Positions 26,201 to 38,700 of a DNA stretch of 64,000 nucleotides are shown piece after piece. Origin of the DNA: Panax quinquefolius (Eukaryota; Streptophyta; Magnoliopsida; Apiales; Araliaceae); contig CM035151.1 of NCBI GenBank assembly GCA_020205615.1, forward strand, positions 16,966,322 to 17,030,321, read 5' to 3'. How positions within the stretch are numbered: the first letter of the stretch is position 1; every line of letters begins with the position of its first letter. The notes under the pieces were generated by a model that searched no databases, was not told where the DNA came from, and worked only from the letters and a program-made list of their open reading frames with translations. Position numbers and translations under genes: made by a program.

Positions 26201-27240
26201 TAATAAAATGTCATAAATATTAAGTTCAGACAATAACTATATAGAGTTTTTAAAACTGAGTGTTGGATTTGAGCAGAAAATTGCGATACAATATGAAATA
26301 AAAACTTTACCTCATTATAAAGTGTTAAAAAAACGACTATCAATAACAAATTTGAATTTAAAATTGTGTAAAAAATATAAATCTATAAAAAGGAGTAATA
26401 ATGAGGGCATCAGAAAGTCTATACTAATTGTTCAAATAAATTTATTAACAATACTACTACCTCCACCTATGGCATTTTGGTTTAGTATGAAATTTATTTT
26501 GGGTAAGTTAATTGATTAATCAATAGAATATTGACACGTAAACGAGATTTCATGTATGTCAGTATTCTATTTATCAATTAATCAACTTACCAACAAAATA
26601 ATTTCATGCTAACCGGATGAAGTTTAAACATCTAGTAATGTTGATAATACGTGGCGAAGTTGAAACGCCTAATTGATTGCAATCGTGACACGACGACGGG
26701 TCGAGAACTAACTGCAGTCAGTGAGTAACTTAGAAGAAGAGTAAAAGTGGTCCCCACAAAAAGGACACTTGGCTCATATCTACCTACGCAATTCACATCT
26801 CCAGTTATCTCCACTCCAAACCTTATCTTTCCAAAGATAATTAAATTAAGAGTGTTTATTTACCGTCAATAGATTGGGATTGGAAAATAATAATTACTCA
26901 CTGTATTTTTTAGCACAAACACTTTTGGTAGAAATGAAAATATAAAAAGTCTCTTCTTAAATCATACTAGTACTACACAATTAACTTAAATTCGTTTAGA
27001 AACACTTTTACAATTATTATATAACTAAAAATTATTTTTATCTTTTTTATTTGTATTTTTACCCTATCCTAAAAAATTTCACTTTAATTTTAAAAAAATT
27101 AATCCATGACATCTTATAATTAAAATTTTATTTAATAACTTTTATACTTGTTACATTTTAAAACTAAAATATTACTACAATTATATATCAACTAAAGTAG
27201 AATATCTTTATTGTTTTAAAATATATAAACTAGTTTAATT
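26201..27240. other. AT-rich intergenic region with one foldback
   Basis: No gene is supported. The only structure is the foldback at 26486-26611, listed separately. Confidence 0.5.
26486..26611. repeat. Foldback MITE-like hairpin
   Basis: TAGTATGAAATTTATTTTGG with the following GTAAGTTAATTGATTAATCAATAGAATATTGAC (26482-26535) is inverted at about 26559-26613 as GTCAGTATTCTATTTATCAA and onward to ATTTCATGCTA. The arms are about 53 bp with a loop of roughly 22 bp. Such a near-complete stem is typical of a foldback MITE. Confidence 0.75.
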
Positions 27241-27504
27241 ATATTGTTTTTCAATTCATCCTCAAGTTTGAAATCATGGCCACTGCCCAAAGGCTAAACA
27301 TGACCTGCAAACCTGACTCGAAGGGGGTACTGCAGTATTTTGATATTATGAACCAATTATAACAATCCACGTATCAGGAACCAACTCTCCTCGACCATCT
27401 CTGTACTACCTCTGTCACGTGAGCACAACTCCAACCTTAGAATTTTCATGCCGTGTTACACGCGCCAGGTGCACAAAAATATCCTAGTCAGCAAGCTGGT
27501 CTCC

Positions 27505-27513
27505 TATATAAAT
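27505..27513 (+). promoter_or_regulatory. TATA box of the DUF506 gene
   Basis: TATATAAAT lies 141 bp upstream of the upstream-ORF ATG and about 660 bp upstream of the main ATG. The transition from AT-rich to mixed composition starts here. Transcription would begin near 27540. Confidence 0.6.
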
Positions 27514-27645
27514 TCTAGCCTACTCGTAGCATTCTCACTTCACAGACTACCAAAACACAAGAAAAAGAACGGTTTCTTTTTCCACTCTAAAAACACGACG
27601 TATCCTCTTTTAACTTCACCACCGGCGAAAATAGCGTCGCCGGAA

Positions 27646-27735
27646 ATGAATATTCCGGCCTTTTATTCCTATCTTTCCGCTCGCAATGTTCGTGTTCCCG
27701 TTCACCGTCGTCACGTCTTACACGAAAAACGTTAA
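27646..27735 (+). CDS. Upstream ORF, 29 codons, in the 5' leader of the DUF506 gene
   Basis: The frame starts with ATG in the context CGGAAATGAA and encodes MNIPAFYSYLSARNVRVPVH, then RRHVLHEKR and a stop. It lies within the inferred first exon of the leader, about 430 nt before the main start (less if the leader intron is removed). Translation of this peptide would be expected to limit initiation at the main ORF. It might be a conserved-peptide uORF, because its length and basic C-terminus are unlike chance frames nearby. Conservation cannot be tested here. Confidence 0.5.
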   Translation: MNIPAFYSYLSARNVRVPVHRRHVLHEKR

Positions 27736-27739
27736 AAGA

Positions 27740-28164
27740 AGAAAACAGCGACGCCTAATTTCCAAGTAGTTCGATTCTTCGTCGGCTAAGAAAGGTACCT
27801 ATTTTGTTTGTGTTGCGTGTAAATTAGATTTTGATCAGTCCGAGTGACGAACGGTGATGATCGGATGATGTATTAATTGGATGATGATGAATCAGTTGAA
27901 CCTAACCTTCCTACTCCTAGCATTGATTTCATGCTTCTTTAGTATTTTCTTCGTTCATGTATTTCTGTGAAAAGTGAGTCTATTCAAAATTTTAGGATTA
28001 GGCATTTAGTGATTTGTAAGAGAGTTCGTTGAATTTGTATACAGTTTTGATTTTAATTAGTCATTAGTCCACTGAAACTGAACAGAACTGACAGAGAGTA
28101 TAACTATTAGCTAGACAATATTGAAAAGTTAAGAGTACTCTTTAGGAGAAAGAGAGTCACAGCT
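27740..28164 (+). other. Leader region with a probable 5'-UTR intron of the DUF506 gene
   Basis: GAAAG-GTACCT near 27794 is a plausible donor and AGTCACAG-CTATG just before 28165 a plausible acceptor. The sequence between is T-rich and intron-like. This would bring the upstream ORF to within about 65 nt of the main ATG in the spliced mRNA. Confidence 0.45.
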
Positions 28165-29547
28165 ATGCCTCCAATGAAAATTCAACCAATCGACTTTCAG
28201 ACGTACCGAGAATCATCGATCCGAGCCGATACGGGCAAGCCTGTGCTGAAATCGCGCCTCAAGAGGCTCTTCGATAGGCAGTTTCCTACTGTTGTGCGGA
28301 TTTCGTCGGTGGAGAAACCAACCGCCGCCGGTGAAGCGCAGTACGGCAAGAATGGAGTTGCTACTGTGGAATTATTCGAGCCCAGCTCTGTTTGTTTGGC
28401 GAAAATGGTTCAGAATTTCATAGAAGAGACTAATGAGAAGCAACCGGCACAGAAATGTGGCCGCAATCGCTGTAACTGCTTCAACGTAAACAGTAATGAC
28501 AGTTCCGATGACGAATTCGATAACTCTAGTGGTTTTGGTGAGTCAATTCCTACCGCTTGGTACGGTGATTTTTCCGATACGATCAAGGTAAAATTCACGC
28601 TCAAGTTCTCATCACTTAAGTTTTTATTTTTTCTAATTTGATCACCTATATTTATGTTATGTAATTTATTAAAACCGAATTCTCATTTCGTAATTTTCAG
28701 AGTATGATTCAATGTGCAAGTGTTACCGAGAGAAATCTATTAGCAGATACTTCAAAAATCATTGAGAAGAACAAAATTTGCAAGCGAAAGGACGAGCTCA
28801 TAACAATTCTCGCGGACGAATTACTGTTTCTCGGTTACAATGCTTCAATTTGTAAATCGCGATGGGAGAAATCTCCTTCTTATCCAGCTGGTAATTTTTT
28901 ATTTTTTATTTTTATGGCTTCTGTATAAACCGTTTGTAGGTGCTCATTCGATTTATGTGTTTGTACTTTTGTATACAGGGGAATATGAGTACATAGATGT
29001 GATTGCGGAAAAAGCGGAAAAAGAGAGAGTGTTAGTCGACATAGACTTCAGATCAGAATTCGAGATAGCTCGGCCCACCGGAAACTACAGAACGATCCTT
29101 CAGTCTCTGCCGTTCATCTTCGTCGGAAGATCCGATCGTATTCAACAAATAGTTTCAATTGTATCGGAGGCAGCTAAACAGAGCTTGAAGAAGAAAGGCA
29201 TGCACATTCCTCCCTGGAGAAAAGCGGAGTACATGAAAGCCAAATGGCTCTCTCCACACACCAGAACCACCACACCTCCTCCCAGCGCCACCGTCAAGGA
29301 GACGGTTGAGCAATCCGAAGCAGAAGACAAACAGTGTTCTGCAGAGTGTGATTGTGGAGAATTAGATTTAATTTTTGGAGAAATTACCACATCGTCAACA
29401 GAGAAAAATCAAAATCCCGTCGACGATGAGAAATTGCCGGTGATGACGTTGCCGTGGCAACCTCCGGCGGTCAAACCGAAGACCTGCGACCGAGGCGGCA
29501 AGGCGGTTGTCACCGGATTAGCTTCTCTCTTCAAAGAGAAAGCTTGA
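28165..29547 (+). CDS. DUF506 family protein (PDDEXK-like nuclease fold), three coding exons
   Basis: Exons 28165-28587, 28701-28890 and 28979-29547 join in frame to give 393 residues; introns are GT-AG. Family landmarks: a cysteine cluster CGRNRCNC near residues 98-105, an acidic stretch NDSSDDEFD (111-119), GYNASICKSRW (186-196), VDIDFRSEFEIARPT (224-238), LPFIFVGR (248-255) and KKGMHIPPWRKAEYMKAKW (276-294). The C-terminal 95 residues are Ser/Thr/Pro-rich and variable. The family has a PDDEXK-type fold with no proven enzymatic activity; an Arabidopsis member has been reported to restrain root-hair elongation. No defect is visible. The start at 28165 is preceded by GTCACAGCT. The gene stands alone, with no close neighbours. 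Confidence 0.93.
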
Positions 29548-29760
29548 AAATTTTGGAATTATTTAAACACTTGATTTTTTTTCTTTCAAGTTGCTTTTGG
29601 TAAAAAATAATATAGAAAAGAAAGAGCTTTTAGGCTTTAGATAGTTGTACAATCTTTTATTTTCAACTTCTGTTCTTATTATGTGCAGGAGGAGTATGTA
29701 AGAAGCAAATCTACGGCACTATGATCATCATCTAGAAATAAAAAAGAAAAGCAAAAAACA
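29548..29760 (+). other. 3' UTR of the DUF506 gene
   Basis: T-rich sequence follows the TGA. AATAATATAG near 29610 and GAAATAAAAAAG near 29735 are candidate polyadenylation elements. Confidence 0.45.
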
Positions 29761-31186
29761 AATCTCATGTTTGTGTAAAGGAAACAGAGTGGATGAGTTC
29801 TCATGAATCTTATAATTTTCAATTTTTATACTAATAGATACAGTAGTGGAGTATGGGGGGGAGAGAATTACGAGATGAGGGTGAGGAAGGAGGAAGATGA
29901 CGGCAGGGCTCGTGCCGTCTCGATCGCCGTGAACAGGAGGCAAAGGAGGAGGAGGGAGTGGGTCATTAGAATAACGTGATATTCTGTCTCTCGTGAAGTG
30001 AAATCATCCCCAATTCAACGTTGTCACGACTTCCGGGAAAAACCAAGTATAGTGAAGTTAGAAAGATTTGGATGAACTTTACTTTACACACGTGGTGGAA
30101 GTGCATTGGGTTAGTGACCCAACTCTCAAGCAACGAATATCATTGACTTTCTTGATCCTCAAAAACTATTGACTGTTTTGGCTTGTGGAGTAGTAGTAGT
30201 ATTCTAAGATCACACGGTTTGCAAGTTTAGTTCTTTAAGCATAAAACTATGCTCTGATCAATCTTAATGGAGTATTTTAGAAATTTCATTGGAAATGATG
30301 GTGCGGGTTTAGTTTGGAGATTCTCAAGCACGCATGCACATTAAAAATTACTCCACCGCTTAAAACAAAAGATTTAGATAAACAAATTAAAATTTGCTTA
30401 TGATGTAGTAGTAGTAAATAGGAGTCTAATGTCGAAGAAAAATGGAGTAATTCATTTTCCTATTAAACCAGTTTGTAAAATAATATGACAAGAGAATTTT
30501 GAGCCCATATTGGAGTTGAAGTATGTAGGTCAATTGAAAAATCTCATATATATATATCTTCAAGTTTTAAGCCACTATTCCTCCTCGTAGCAATTGGCCT
30601 TTGCAAAAAACTCTATCAAAATGATTTTTTTACCGTGATAGAGTAATAGTATTAGTTGGCCATGCCATGCCATGCCATGCCCAGTAGTAGGATGCGGATG
30701 CTATAAAACACTATATCCATAGAAAGTTAACCACTCTCCCAATAATATATATATATATATCTGGTCACAATCATTGTGGTGGGGGCCTTTGTAATCTATT
30801 ATGTTACATATAGTAGTAGTAGTATCTTAATCTTATCATCTCTATGTACAAAGTGGGTAGGGTCTGTGAGAATTAATCTAAGAGGTTGTGGGGTCTTTTT
30901 TCCTCTTTTAAAATGGTGGTAGTAGGGTAGGGTCTCTTTCCTATTACAAAAGCAAATATTTAAAGCATTTCATCAAAGTTTGACAATAATATTAGCCTTA
31001 TGAAAGCAACCTTCCACCTACTCTCTCTCTCTCTCTCTTTCTTTCAATTGATGTGGTTTAGGAATGGAGGTTGCTTGTGAAGTGTAAATGTTTATCCTTA
31101 TGAGTTTAATTATAATTCCTTTTGTATTATTTTTTTCTTCTAATTTAAACATTTTAATTTTATCTTACATAATTTATATTAATAAG
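29761..31186. other. Intergenic region without a supported gene
   Basis: Frames here are short and lack domains. Simple repeats include GCCAT units at 30660-30682, TA runs near 30548 and 30740-30760, GTAGTAGTAGT near 30817 and a CT run at 31020-31040. No transposon ends were recognised. Confidence 0.5.
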
Positions 31187-31530
31187 TCTAGAAGGACCGG
31201 TTTTTTCCGACCGGGATTGTGACCGGTCGGAATTTATTTTTTATTTTTTTTTTTCTCACAAAATAATTAATGTGATTTATTGGAATCGAATTTTTTAGAA
31301 AAATCACGGATGATTTAAGTGTTATTTGGATCTGAAAAAAAAAAGAGACAGTTATGCAATTGTATAACCCTATTTGTTACGTGTATCAAAAAAGACACCT
31401 AAATCACTGTATTTTATAAAAAATTTCAATTCTAATAAATTATATTAATTATTTTATAATCAAAAGCAAAAAAAAAAAAAAAACTGACCGGTCACTACCC
31501 CGGTGGGAATTAGCTGATCCCCCTGGAAGG
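31187..31530. mobile_element. Foldback MITE-like element with CG-rich arms
   Basis: The outer arms contain CCGACCGGGATTGTGACCGG (about 31210-31230) against the complement of GACCGGTCACTACCCCGG (31486-31504). The stem continues through AAAATAATTAATGTGATTTA (31258 onward) against TAAATTATATTAATTATTTT (about 31435-31456). Direct copies of GAAGGAC lie just outside each side (31192 and 31528) and may be an 8-bp-class target duplication as in hAT elements. The interior is AT-rich and non-coding. Confidence 0.65.
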
Positions 31531-32095
31531 ACTCTAATTTACATACCCACCCGCTTGTGTCACTTTGTCAGAAGTAAATCTTTTTTCACATCAGACATTA
31601 AAAGATTCATAAATAATTACCCATAATCGCGCAGATATTAAAAGAAACTTGAATTGACAATTTCATTTATTTATTTATTTTTCCTTATCATTTAAGCTGA
31701 CCCCTGAGATGGCTCTCACACAGCATTACAAATTGAGATTATGATCCAGTAAAACAAATTTCTATGCAAGTGAGCTACTTTATCCTTGGCATTGGCATTG
31801 TATGTGTATGTGTGTATCGGTTAGAATATGGTATCAACCGTTGGGTGAGACAATGTGGACCACCATGCTGTTCATTGTGCCTTTTCTGACCTTTTTCTCT
31901 TTATTATATATTTATATTTATATTTAATATTTTAATTTTGAAATTGTATCTTCATCTGTTGAATGATTGCTATTTTATATTTTACCAAGAGGTTTTTGGG
32001 TCCCACTTAAAATTTAATAAAGCCAATTAACCTAAATTTAAATTAATAGAGCGTAATCTGTTTGATAACATGATCCATAAATGCTTCTTACAAAA
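31531..32095. other. AT-rich intergenic region
   Basis: No gene or repeat was recognised between the foldback element and the first long LTR. Confidence 0.5.
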
Positions 32096-32925
32096 TGTAA
32101 GACCCCAGCTTTTATAAATAAAGATAAATTTTCTATAAATATTATTTTTGAATATTATGGAATAAATTTGATATAATGTTATAGTTGTGGGTAATATTTA
32201 TAAATTTTGCAAAGTAAGCAAGTTGTTATAAAATATTCGTTTGGTCGGAGAATATTCTTTTTGTCGAGGAATATTCAGACGACTACCAATCAATCGTTAA
32301 TTGGAATGCATAATACGGAAATATTGTCGTAGTTAGAAAAACAAAATTATCTTTCTATAAAATAACGGTGGAGGTGTTATTCTTAAAACATTGAAACTAC
32401 CGGTGGTAGAAATGTCGATGTCTGGCGTCAGCGTAAGAAGAGTAGCGCAGTATTGATTATTGACGCTACGTGAAGTCACTTATTTATACTCAATTATTCG
32501 CACAAGAATTCTTTGATCATATCTCTTATATTATCGATTCAATTATTGTCACAAAGATCATCCGTATAATACGTTATATTATTAATTGAGACGACAAGTT
32601 ATAAATGATTAATAATTGTTGAAAGATTAAATATGTGTTGATTAAAATAAAATGATTTGTGGTAATATTTATTCAATCCTGATGATATAAAGAGTCCTCA
32701 TATGAGACGTTTGTGGTAAGTTTGATTATTTTATGGGGGCCCATATGTCATCATCTAAGAGTCTCTTCGTCAATAGTAATTACCTTTGTGAATAGTAATT
32801 ACCTTCGTCAATAGTATTTACCTTCGTCAATAAGTATTTACCTTCGTCGATAAGATTTACCTTCATCAATAGTATTTACCTTCTTCAATAGTAATTACCT
32901 TCGCCCGTCGATAGTAATTACCTTC
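32096..32925 (+). mobile_element. Family A2 LTR, 5' part (interrupted; resumes at 60321)
   Basis: It starts TGTAAGACCCC like every family A LTR and runs collinearly up to the AATAGTAA repeat array, where it is cut by another LTR start at 32926. The missing remainder is found at 60321-62044, which begins in the same repeat array. Together they give about 2.55 kb, the normal length. The 6 bases ACCTTC occur on both sides of the intervening 27.4 kb. Confidence 0.8.
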
Positions 32926-35456
32926 AGTAAGACCCCTCACTTTTATAAATAAAGATGAATTTTTTCATAAATATTATTTTGAATATTATGGAATAAATTT
33001 GATATAACGTTATAGTTATGGGTAATATTTATAAATTTTGCAAAAGTATGCAAGTTATTATAAAATATTCGTTTGGTTTTAATATTCTTTTTGTTAGGGA
33101 ATATTCGTATAAATGGCTCAATCGTTGGTGGACCCCATAATGTAATTATTCATCGGATCGAGAAAACGACAAAAATATTTTATAAAAATAACTACGGAGG
33201 TATTTACCGTTAAAACATTGAACTACCGGTGGTAAAAGTACGATGTCTGGCGTAGATTGCGTAGACAAGAAGCGGTACCAGATTGATTTGATGCTTACAT
33301 TGAGAAGTCACTCATTTACGCTTTCAATTATCACAAGAATGGTGTGATCATATCTCTTATATTATTGATTCAATTATTATCACAAAGATCATCCGTATAA
33401 TATGTTATAGTATTAAATCAATAATTGAGACGACAAGTTATAAATGATTAATAATTGTTGAAAGATTAAATATGTGTTGATGAAAAAAAATGATTTGTGG
33501 TAAGTTTGATTATTTTATGGGGGCTCATATGTCATCATCTAAGAAGTCTCTTCGTCAATAGTAATTATCTTCGTCAATAGTAATTACCCTTGTGAATAGT
33601 ATTTACCTTCGTCGATAGTAATTACCTTCGTCAATAAGTAATTACCCTTGTGAATAGTATTTACCTTCGTCGATAAGTATTTACCTTCGTTAATAGTAAT
33701 TACCTTTACCAGACGTCGAACCACTTGTCGTTTCACATTCTGGTGGCGTCGAACCACTTGTCGTTTTCACATTACGAGCGCCAAACCAAATACAAGCCAC
33801 TTGCTTTTCATACTAAGAGGTCTAAGTTGAGAAATTTTCTATAAATAGAGGGCCTAGGGCTTAATTATTTTTCATTTAATTCATTCAAGTTTATAGAGAG
33901 AGAAAGTATAGAGAATAAGAGAGAAAGAAGAAGAGTATTTTATTCTTCACCGCTGTAAAGATTCAATCTCCTACCAAAAGTAAGGGTGTTATTCTTTCTT
34001 ATTCACGAAGAGAATCTGTTGTTATTCCATCGCTATTATTCTACATTGGAATAACACTGATATGCTGGTTTACCCTATACTTGGTGACATTCTTCTATTT
34101 ATTCATTGGAACATCCTGTCGCATCATGTGTTTCACATAGGACTTGGTTCGGGTTCCGCTTTATTATTATTCATTTGGAACATCCATGCTCGTGTGTTTT
34201 ACACACTGACCGGTCCGCCTCTTTATTATTCATTGGAACATCCATGCTCGTGTTTTTACAGGACACGGTTAAAATCTTTATTATTCTGTTGGAACATCCG
34301 CCAAGTGTGAATTTCACCGACCGGTTCCGTTATTTATTATTCTCGTTGAATAACACATGCATGCGATCTATCGCATTTACGTGGTGATTTCTTTTGTTAT
34401 TCCATTCTTTATTATACCTGGGTTGGTTAAAACTTTGACTTTATACTCCATGAAATTAGTGGAATATCCTCGATATTTGCGTTTCATCCAAAGATCTTTT
34501 TCATGAAAATATTCTTCCGATCATTCTTGAATTTTACTCTACAAAACAAAGATCGTGTTGATAATATGGGACGTTAATAATTCTGGATAAAATAATTCTT
34601 GAACTTGTTTTATTGAATTCTTATATCATTGTCATCATCCTCATGTTTATATTTTTTAAAGTCATACGTGGCTGTAGTGCATAGATGGACTTGGTATGAT
34701 TATATGACCGAGGCTATTATTCGATTGTAATCCTTGACCGTAATGTTACAAATGATGTGATAAAAATCCTCGTTGGCAGTAGTGCGTTGATGGGACGATT
34801 GTTGGCATGATCATGATTATTAATGAATACACAAATATTCTTCGCCCGAAGGCATGAATAATTGTGGTCGCGATACTAAAGAATATCCTCGGTCGTAGTG
34901 CGGGGTGATTAGATGATGTGGAATATTTATTAAAGGCGAGTCTCAAATTTATAATAAATGATGAAAAACCTTTTAAAACCTAAAAGATAGTAGACTTTAT
35001 TTTCTACTGACTCTTTTAATGGATCAGATATTTCACCGCATTAAACCGGTTTATACATCAGTATTTTATCGGTTTAACATTATTGAAGACTATTGATAAT
35101 TTATTCTCGTATTATCTTAGTCATAATATTCTTCTTACGGGCTAGTTGAGCTCACCCTTTCTTTTCTTTTTCTCTTGAGGAAATGAGAATATAAATTTGG
35201 GACGAGTCGGGAAAAGCAGTGATGGTCCCAAGATAAGATTAGTAGTCCTCACTATTTCGTGAAATAAAGTGTGATAATAATTGTAATGAGGACTTTTTTT
35301 TTGAGTTTGTATAATATCTAGTAGAGCGATATTTGTATTTAAACTCACGCTTTATGTCATATTATTACACGCTTATGTTAATAAGTTGTATTTAAATTAT
35401 GCACTACGTAAGTGGCGACCCAAGATGGGTGATGTATACCTAATTTTGGGGCGTCA
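32926..35456 (+). repeat. Family A1 LTR, first copy (about 2.5 kb)
   Basis: It begins (A)GTAAGACCCC, where other copies have TGTAAGACCCC, and ends GGGGCGTCAC next to a primer site. It contains the AATAGTAA repeat array at 33545-33710, a duplicated GTCGAACCACTTGTCGTTT segment at 33716-33770 and a TATA box TCTATAAATAGAGG at about 33838. A GA-rich leader follows, then hairpin arrays at 34020-34400 and 34660-34910. Confidence 0.88.
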
Positions 35457-35457
35457 C

Positions 35458-35472
35458 GGTTAGTATCGAGCT
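35458..35472 (+). promoter_or_regulatory. Primer binding site of the A1 element
   Basis: GGTTAGTATCGAGC directly follows the LTR and is a damaged version of TGGTATCAGAGC (tRNA-iMet). The second copy has the same sequence at 42782-42796. Confidence 0.7.
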
Positions 35473-35647
35473 TAGGGATATGATCCCTGGCTAAGATGTG
35501 AGAATAAGACTTGAGAGGAGGAGAGGGGGAATACCTTCGTTAGTATGACCACCTACCTAAGTTTATGTGTTATTTTATTGGTTGGTCGGAAGATAGGGAT
35601 AATTTGTTATACGTCAATTAACCTTTTGTTTTGTGGCAAGATTCGAA

Positions 35648-36740
35648 AATGACATCCGAGAATGTTGAGAATAGAATGGAGCACAAAGCGATCGTTGATT
35701 CACCACATATCAATAATCGGGATAATGTGCATCGAAGGCGACAATCCTCACGCAAACAACAACACCTTGACCAAATGATGAATGATCAAATGTTCGTGAG
35801 GCTTTTATGCAATTTATGCAACAATGAAAGAGAAGCGACTCTCATCCAAAACGTAGGTGGAAACACGAAAAAACTCAAGCATCACCGCTAAACAATTCAA
35901 GGAGCCGGGACCACCACGAGTTTAAGGGAGAGCCTAAAACCACTTCTGGCGGAAGCATGGATAAAGCAGATTACAAGATATTTGATGTCTTGGGATGATC
36001 CGAGAGCAAAAGGTTCCTTTCACGCTTTTATGTTACGCGGAGAGAGGCGGATTCATTGGTGGAAATCCAGAAAGCGTACTCGGCCTCTTTGTCATCAAGA
36101 TATCTTGGGAGAAGTTCCAGAGTCGTTCAACGATAAATACTTTCTCGAAAGTATTCGCCATAATGAAGGAGGTGGAATTTATCAAGTTGGAACAAAACAA
36201 TATGACCGTGTCGCAATACGAGGAAAAATTTGCGGAGTTATCACGGTTTCGCCCCACTTGGTGGATAATGAAGAGAGAATGGCGCGAATGTTTTAAGAGG
36301 TTTGAAGCGGAGATACGCCAACATCTTTATTTCATAAACCGTGTGTTTGTATTAGGATGTTGTAAATAGGCTCGATTAGTGGAACGCGATAATGAGTCAA
36401 CACAACTAAAAAGAGAAGCGCGCAAGAAAATTATAATACCAATGAGTAGTCATCAAGCGGTGACAACAAGCGTGGAGGAAATCAACGGGCGAGATATGGT
36501 AACCACTTGGTGGTAATCGTACAAAACAATAAGAATGGACATTTTCGAAGCGGAGATTCAACAATGGTGGAAAGACGTCAAGACAAAGACCCATTGTTAA
36601 GGAAGGAGAAAGACCACCTATCATATGCTTCAAATGCGCGAGAGAGGACACATCACCCAAGCTGCGTCACGCCAGTCAAAAAGATGTTATAATTATGGAA
36701 GAGAAGGTCACTTAGCTCGATTTTTTGTCGTTTCAAGTCA
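35648..36740 (+). pseudogene. Gag region of the first A1 internal
   Basis: It starts at ATG 35648 (MTSENVENRMEHKAIVDSPH). It then passes through a DQMMNDQMF segment and, after frame changes, VEFIKLEQNNMTVSQYEEKF with AELSRF, the retrotransposon-gag core. It ends in a doubled zinc-knuckle region at about 36620-36730 that includes CYNYGREGHLARF, where two Cys of the CX2CX4HX4C pattern are replaced. At least five small frameshifts break it. Confidence 0.82.
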
Positions 36741-36759
36741 AATTCACCTAGGATGGAGG

Positions 36760-38700
36760 CACCAAAGGCCATCCCCAGAAAATTCAAAACCTAGTGTAAG
36801 CAAGTGGAGAGCATTTGTTGTGACCTCCCAAAGAGCAAGGAATCCGAATGAGGTCATCACGAGTAAGTTTATCATAAACTCTAATGAAGTCTATACTTTA
36901 TTTGATACCGGTTCTACCCATTCTTTTATTTCTCCTACTTGCGCTCATCGATTAAATTTGACTCCGGAGAAATTAGACTTTGACTTATCTGTGGAAACTC
37001 CGTTGGGAGAAACCTTCATTACATCCACTGTTTATAAGTCTTGTTTGGTTCAAATCGGTACCCTCACATTTCCTGTCGATCTTATTTCATTAAAAATACT
37101 TGCATTTGACGTGATTCTAGGGATTGATTGGTTAACTACTTATCATGCAAAAATTGATTGTTTTCGTAAGGTTGTTAGCTTTCATATTCCTAATCAACCT
37201 ATTATGCGAATTCAAACGACCAAACCATTAAAATCAATCACGGTCATCTCAAGCCATAAAGCTATTCGTTTATTGAAAAACGGATGTCAAGCTTTCTTAG
37301 CTCATGTTACAGATTTAAATAAAATAGTCGGATTTTAAACGATATTCCTATTGTTAATAAATTTCTGACGTATTTCAGAAGAACTTCCCTACCACCCCAG
37401 AGGCGTGAAATTGAATTTTGTATCGACCTTGAACCCCAGACAAAACCTATTTCCAAAGCCCCATATCGAATGGCTCTCTATTGAACTTCGAGAGTTAAAG
37501 ACCCAACCTGCAGGAATTGTTAGACATTGGCTTTATTCGTCCTAGTACTTCTCCTCGGGGTGCTCTGCATTCTATTCGTGAAGAAGAAAGATGGGAGTAC
37601 GCGACTTTGTATTGATTATCGGGAGTTGAATCATGTCACCATCAAAAATAGGTATCCATTGCCACGTATTGATGATTTTGTTTGACCCGATTGCAAGGAG
37701 CCAAATTCTTTTCAAAGATTGATCTTCGCTTTTGGATATCACCAATTGAAGATTAGAATCGCCGACATTCCAATAACGGCTTTTCGAACTCGCAGACGGG
37801 CATTATGAATTCCTAGTCATGTCCTTTGGATTGACTAATGCTCCTCGCCGCCTTCATGGATATGATGAACCGAGTATTCAAGGAATATTTAGATCACTTT
37901 GTGGTCGTCTTTATTGATGACATCCTTATTTATTCCAAAAGCCGTGAAGATCATGAAGCAACACTTGAGGTCGACACTCCAAAAGCTTCGTGAATATAAG
38001 CTTTATGCCAAGTTGAAGAAATGCGAGTTCGGTCAGAAGTAGCATTCCTTGGGCACGTGGTATCAAGTCATGGAATATCTGGTTGACCCAAAGAAAGATG
38101 AAGCTATTCAAAGTCGGGAACAACCTAAATCAAATGATCAAGTACGTAGCTTTCTCGGTTTAGTTGGTTATTATCGGAGATTCGTGGAAGGATTTTCTCG
38201 AATCGCTACTCCATCGACTCAATTGATTTCGGAAAGATACAAAGTTTGGTTTGAGCGAAGAATGTGAGAAGAGTTTTTAAGAACTCAATGGGAGACTTAT
38301 TTCAAAGACTGCTCGACAATACCATCCGCTCGGAGGATTTGTCATATATCTGATGATGCTTCTGCAAAGGGTTGGGATGTGTTCTTATCTGACATGGAAA
38401 AGTTATAGCTTTATGCCTCGCGACAACTCAAAGAATATAAGAGGAATTATCCTACTCATGATCTAGAGTTGGCGGTTGTTGTCTTTTTGACTTAAAATTT
38501 GGAGGCATTACTTGTATGGGGAGAAAGTGGAGATCTTTACGGATCATAAAAGCCTCAAATATTTCTTCACTCAAAAGGAACTCAACACGCGACAACGACG
38601 CGTTTGCTTGAAGCTGTTGAAAGATTATGATCATACCATCCAATACCATCCCGGAAAGTTTAACGCGTGGTAGCCGACGCATTGAGTAGAAAATCATACG
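36760..38700 (+). pseudogene. Protease, reverse transcriptase and RNase H region of the first A1 internal
   Basis: Protease: the motif LFDTGSTHSFIS (Asp codon 36904-36906) and later VILGIDWL lie in an open stretch to 37338. RT: REIEFCIDLEP, then blocks with frame changes, then the catalytic FIDDILIYS at about 37911-37937 and [20 protein letters not shown] (about 38140-38200). RNase H: YASRQLKEYKRNYPTHDLEL (about 38413-38472), [13 protein letters not shown] (about 38528-38566) and YHPGKFN. The domain order and wording are those of Ty3/gypsy chromoviruses. No intact polyprotein is encoded as written. Confidence 0.85.

Noticed and set aside
29728..29943. 71-codon minus-strand frame after the DUF506 gene
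   Set aside because: Overlaps the probable 3' UTR, low-complexity composition, no recognisable family.
32096..33715. Possible tandem duplication of one LTR start (two TGTAAGACC starts 830 bp apart)
   Set aside because: The second part of the first LTR is found at 60321-62044 with ACCTTC on both junctions, so nesting explains it better than local duplication.
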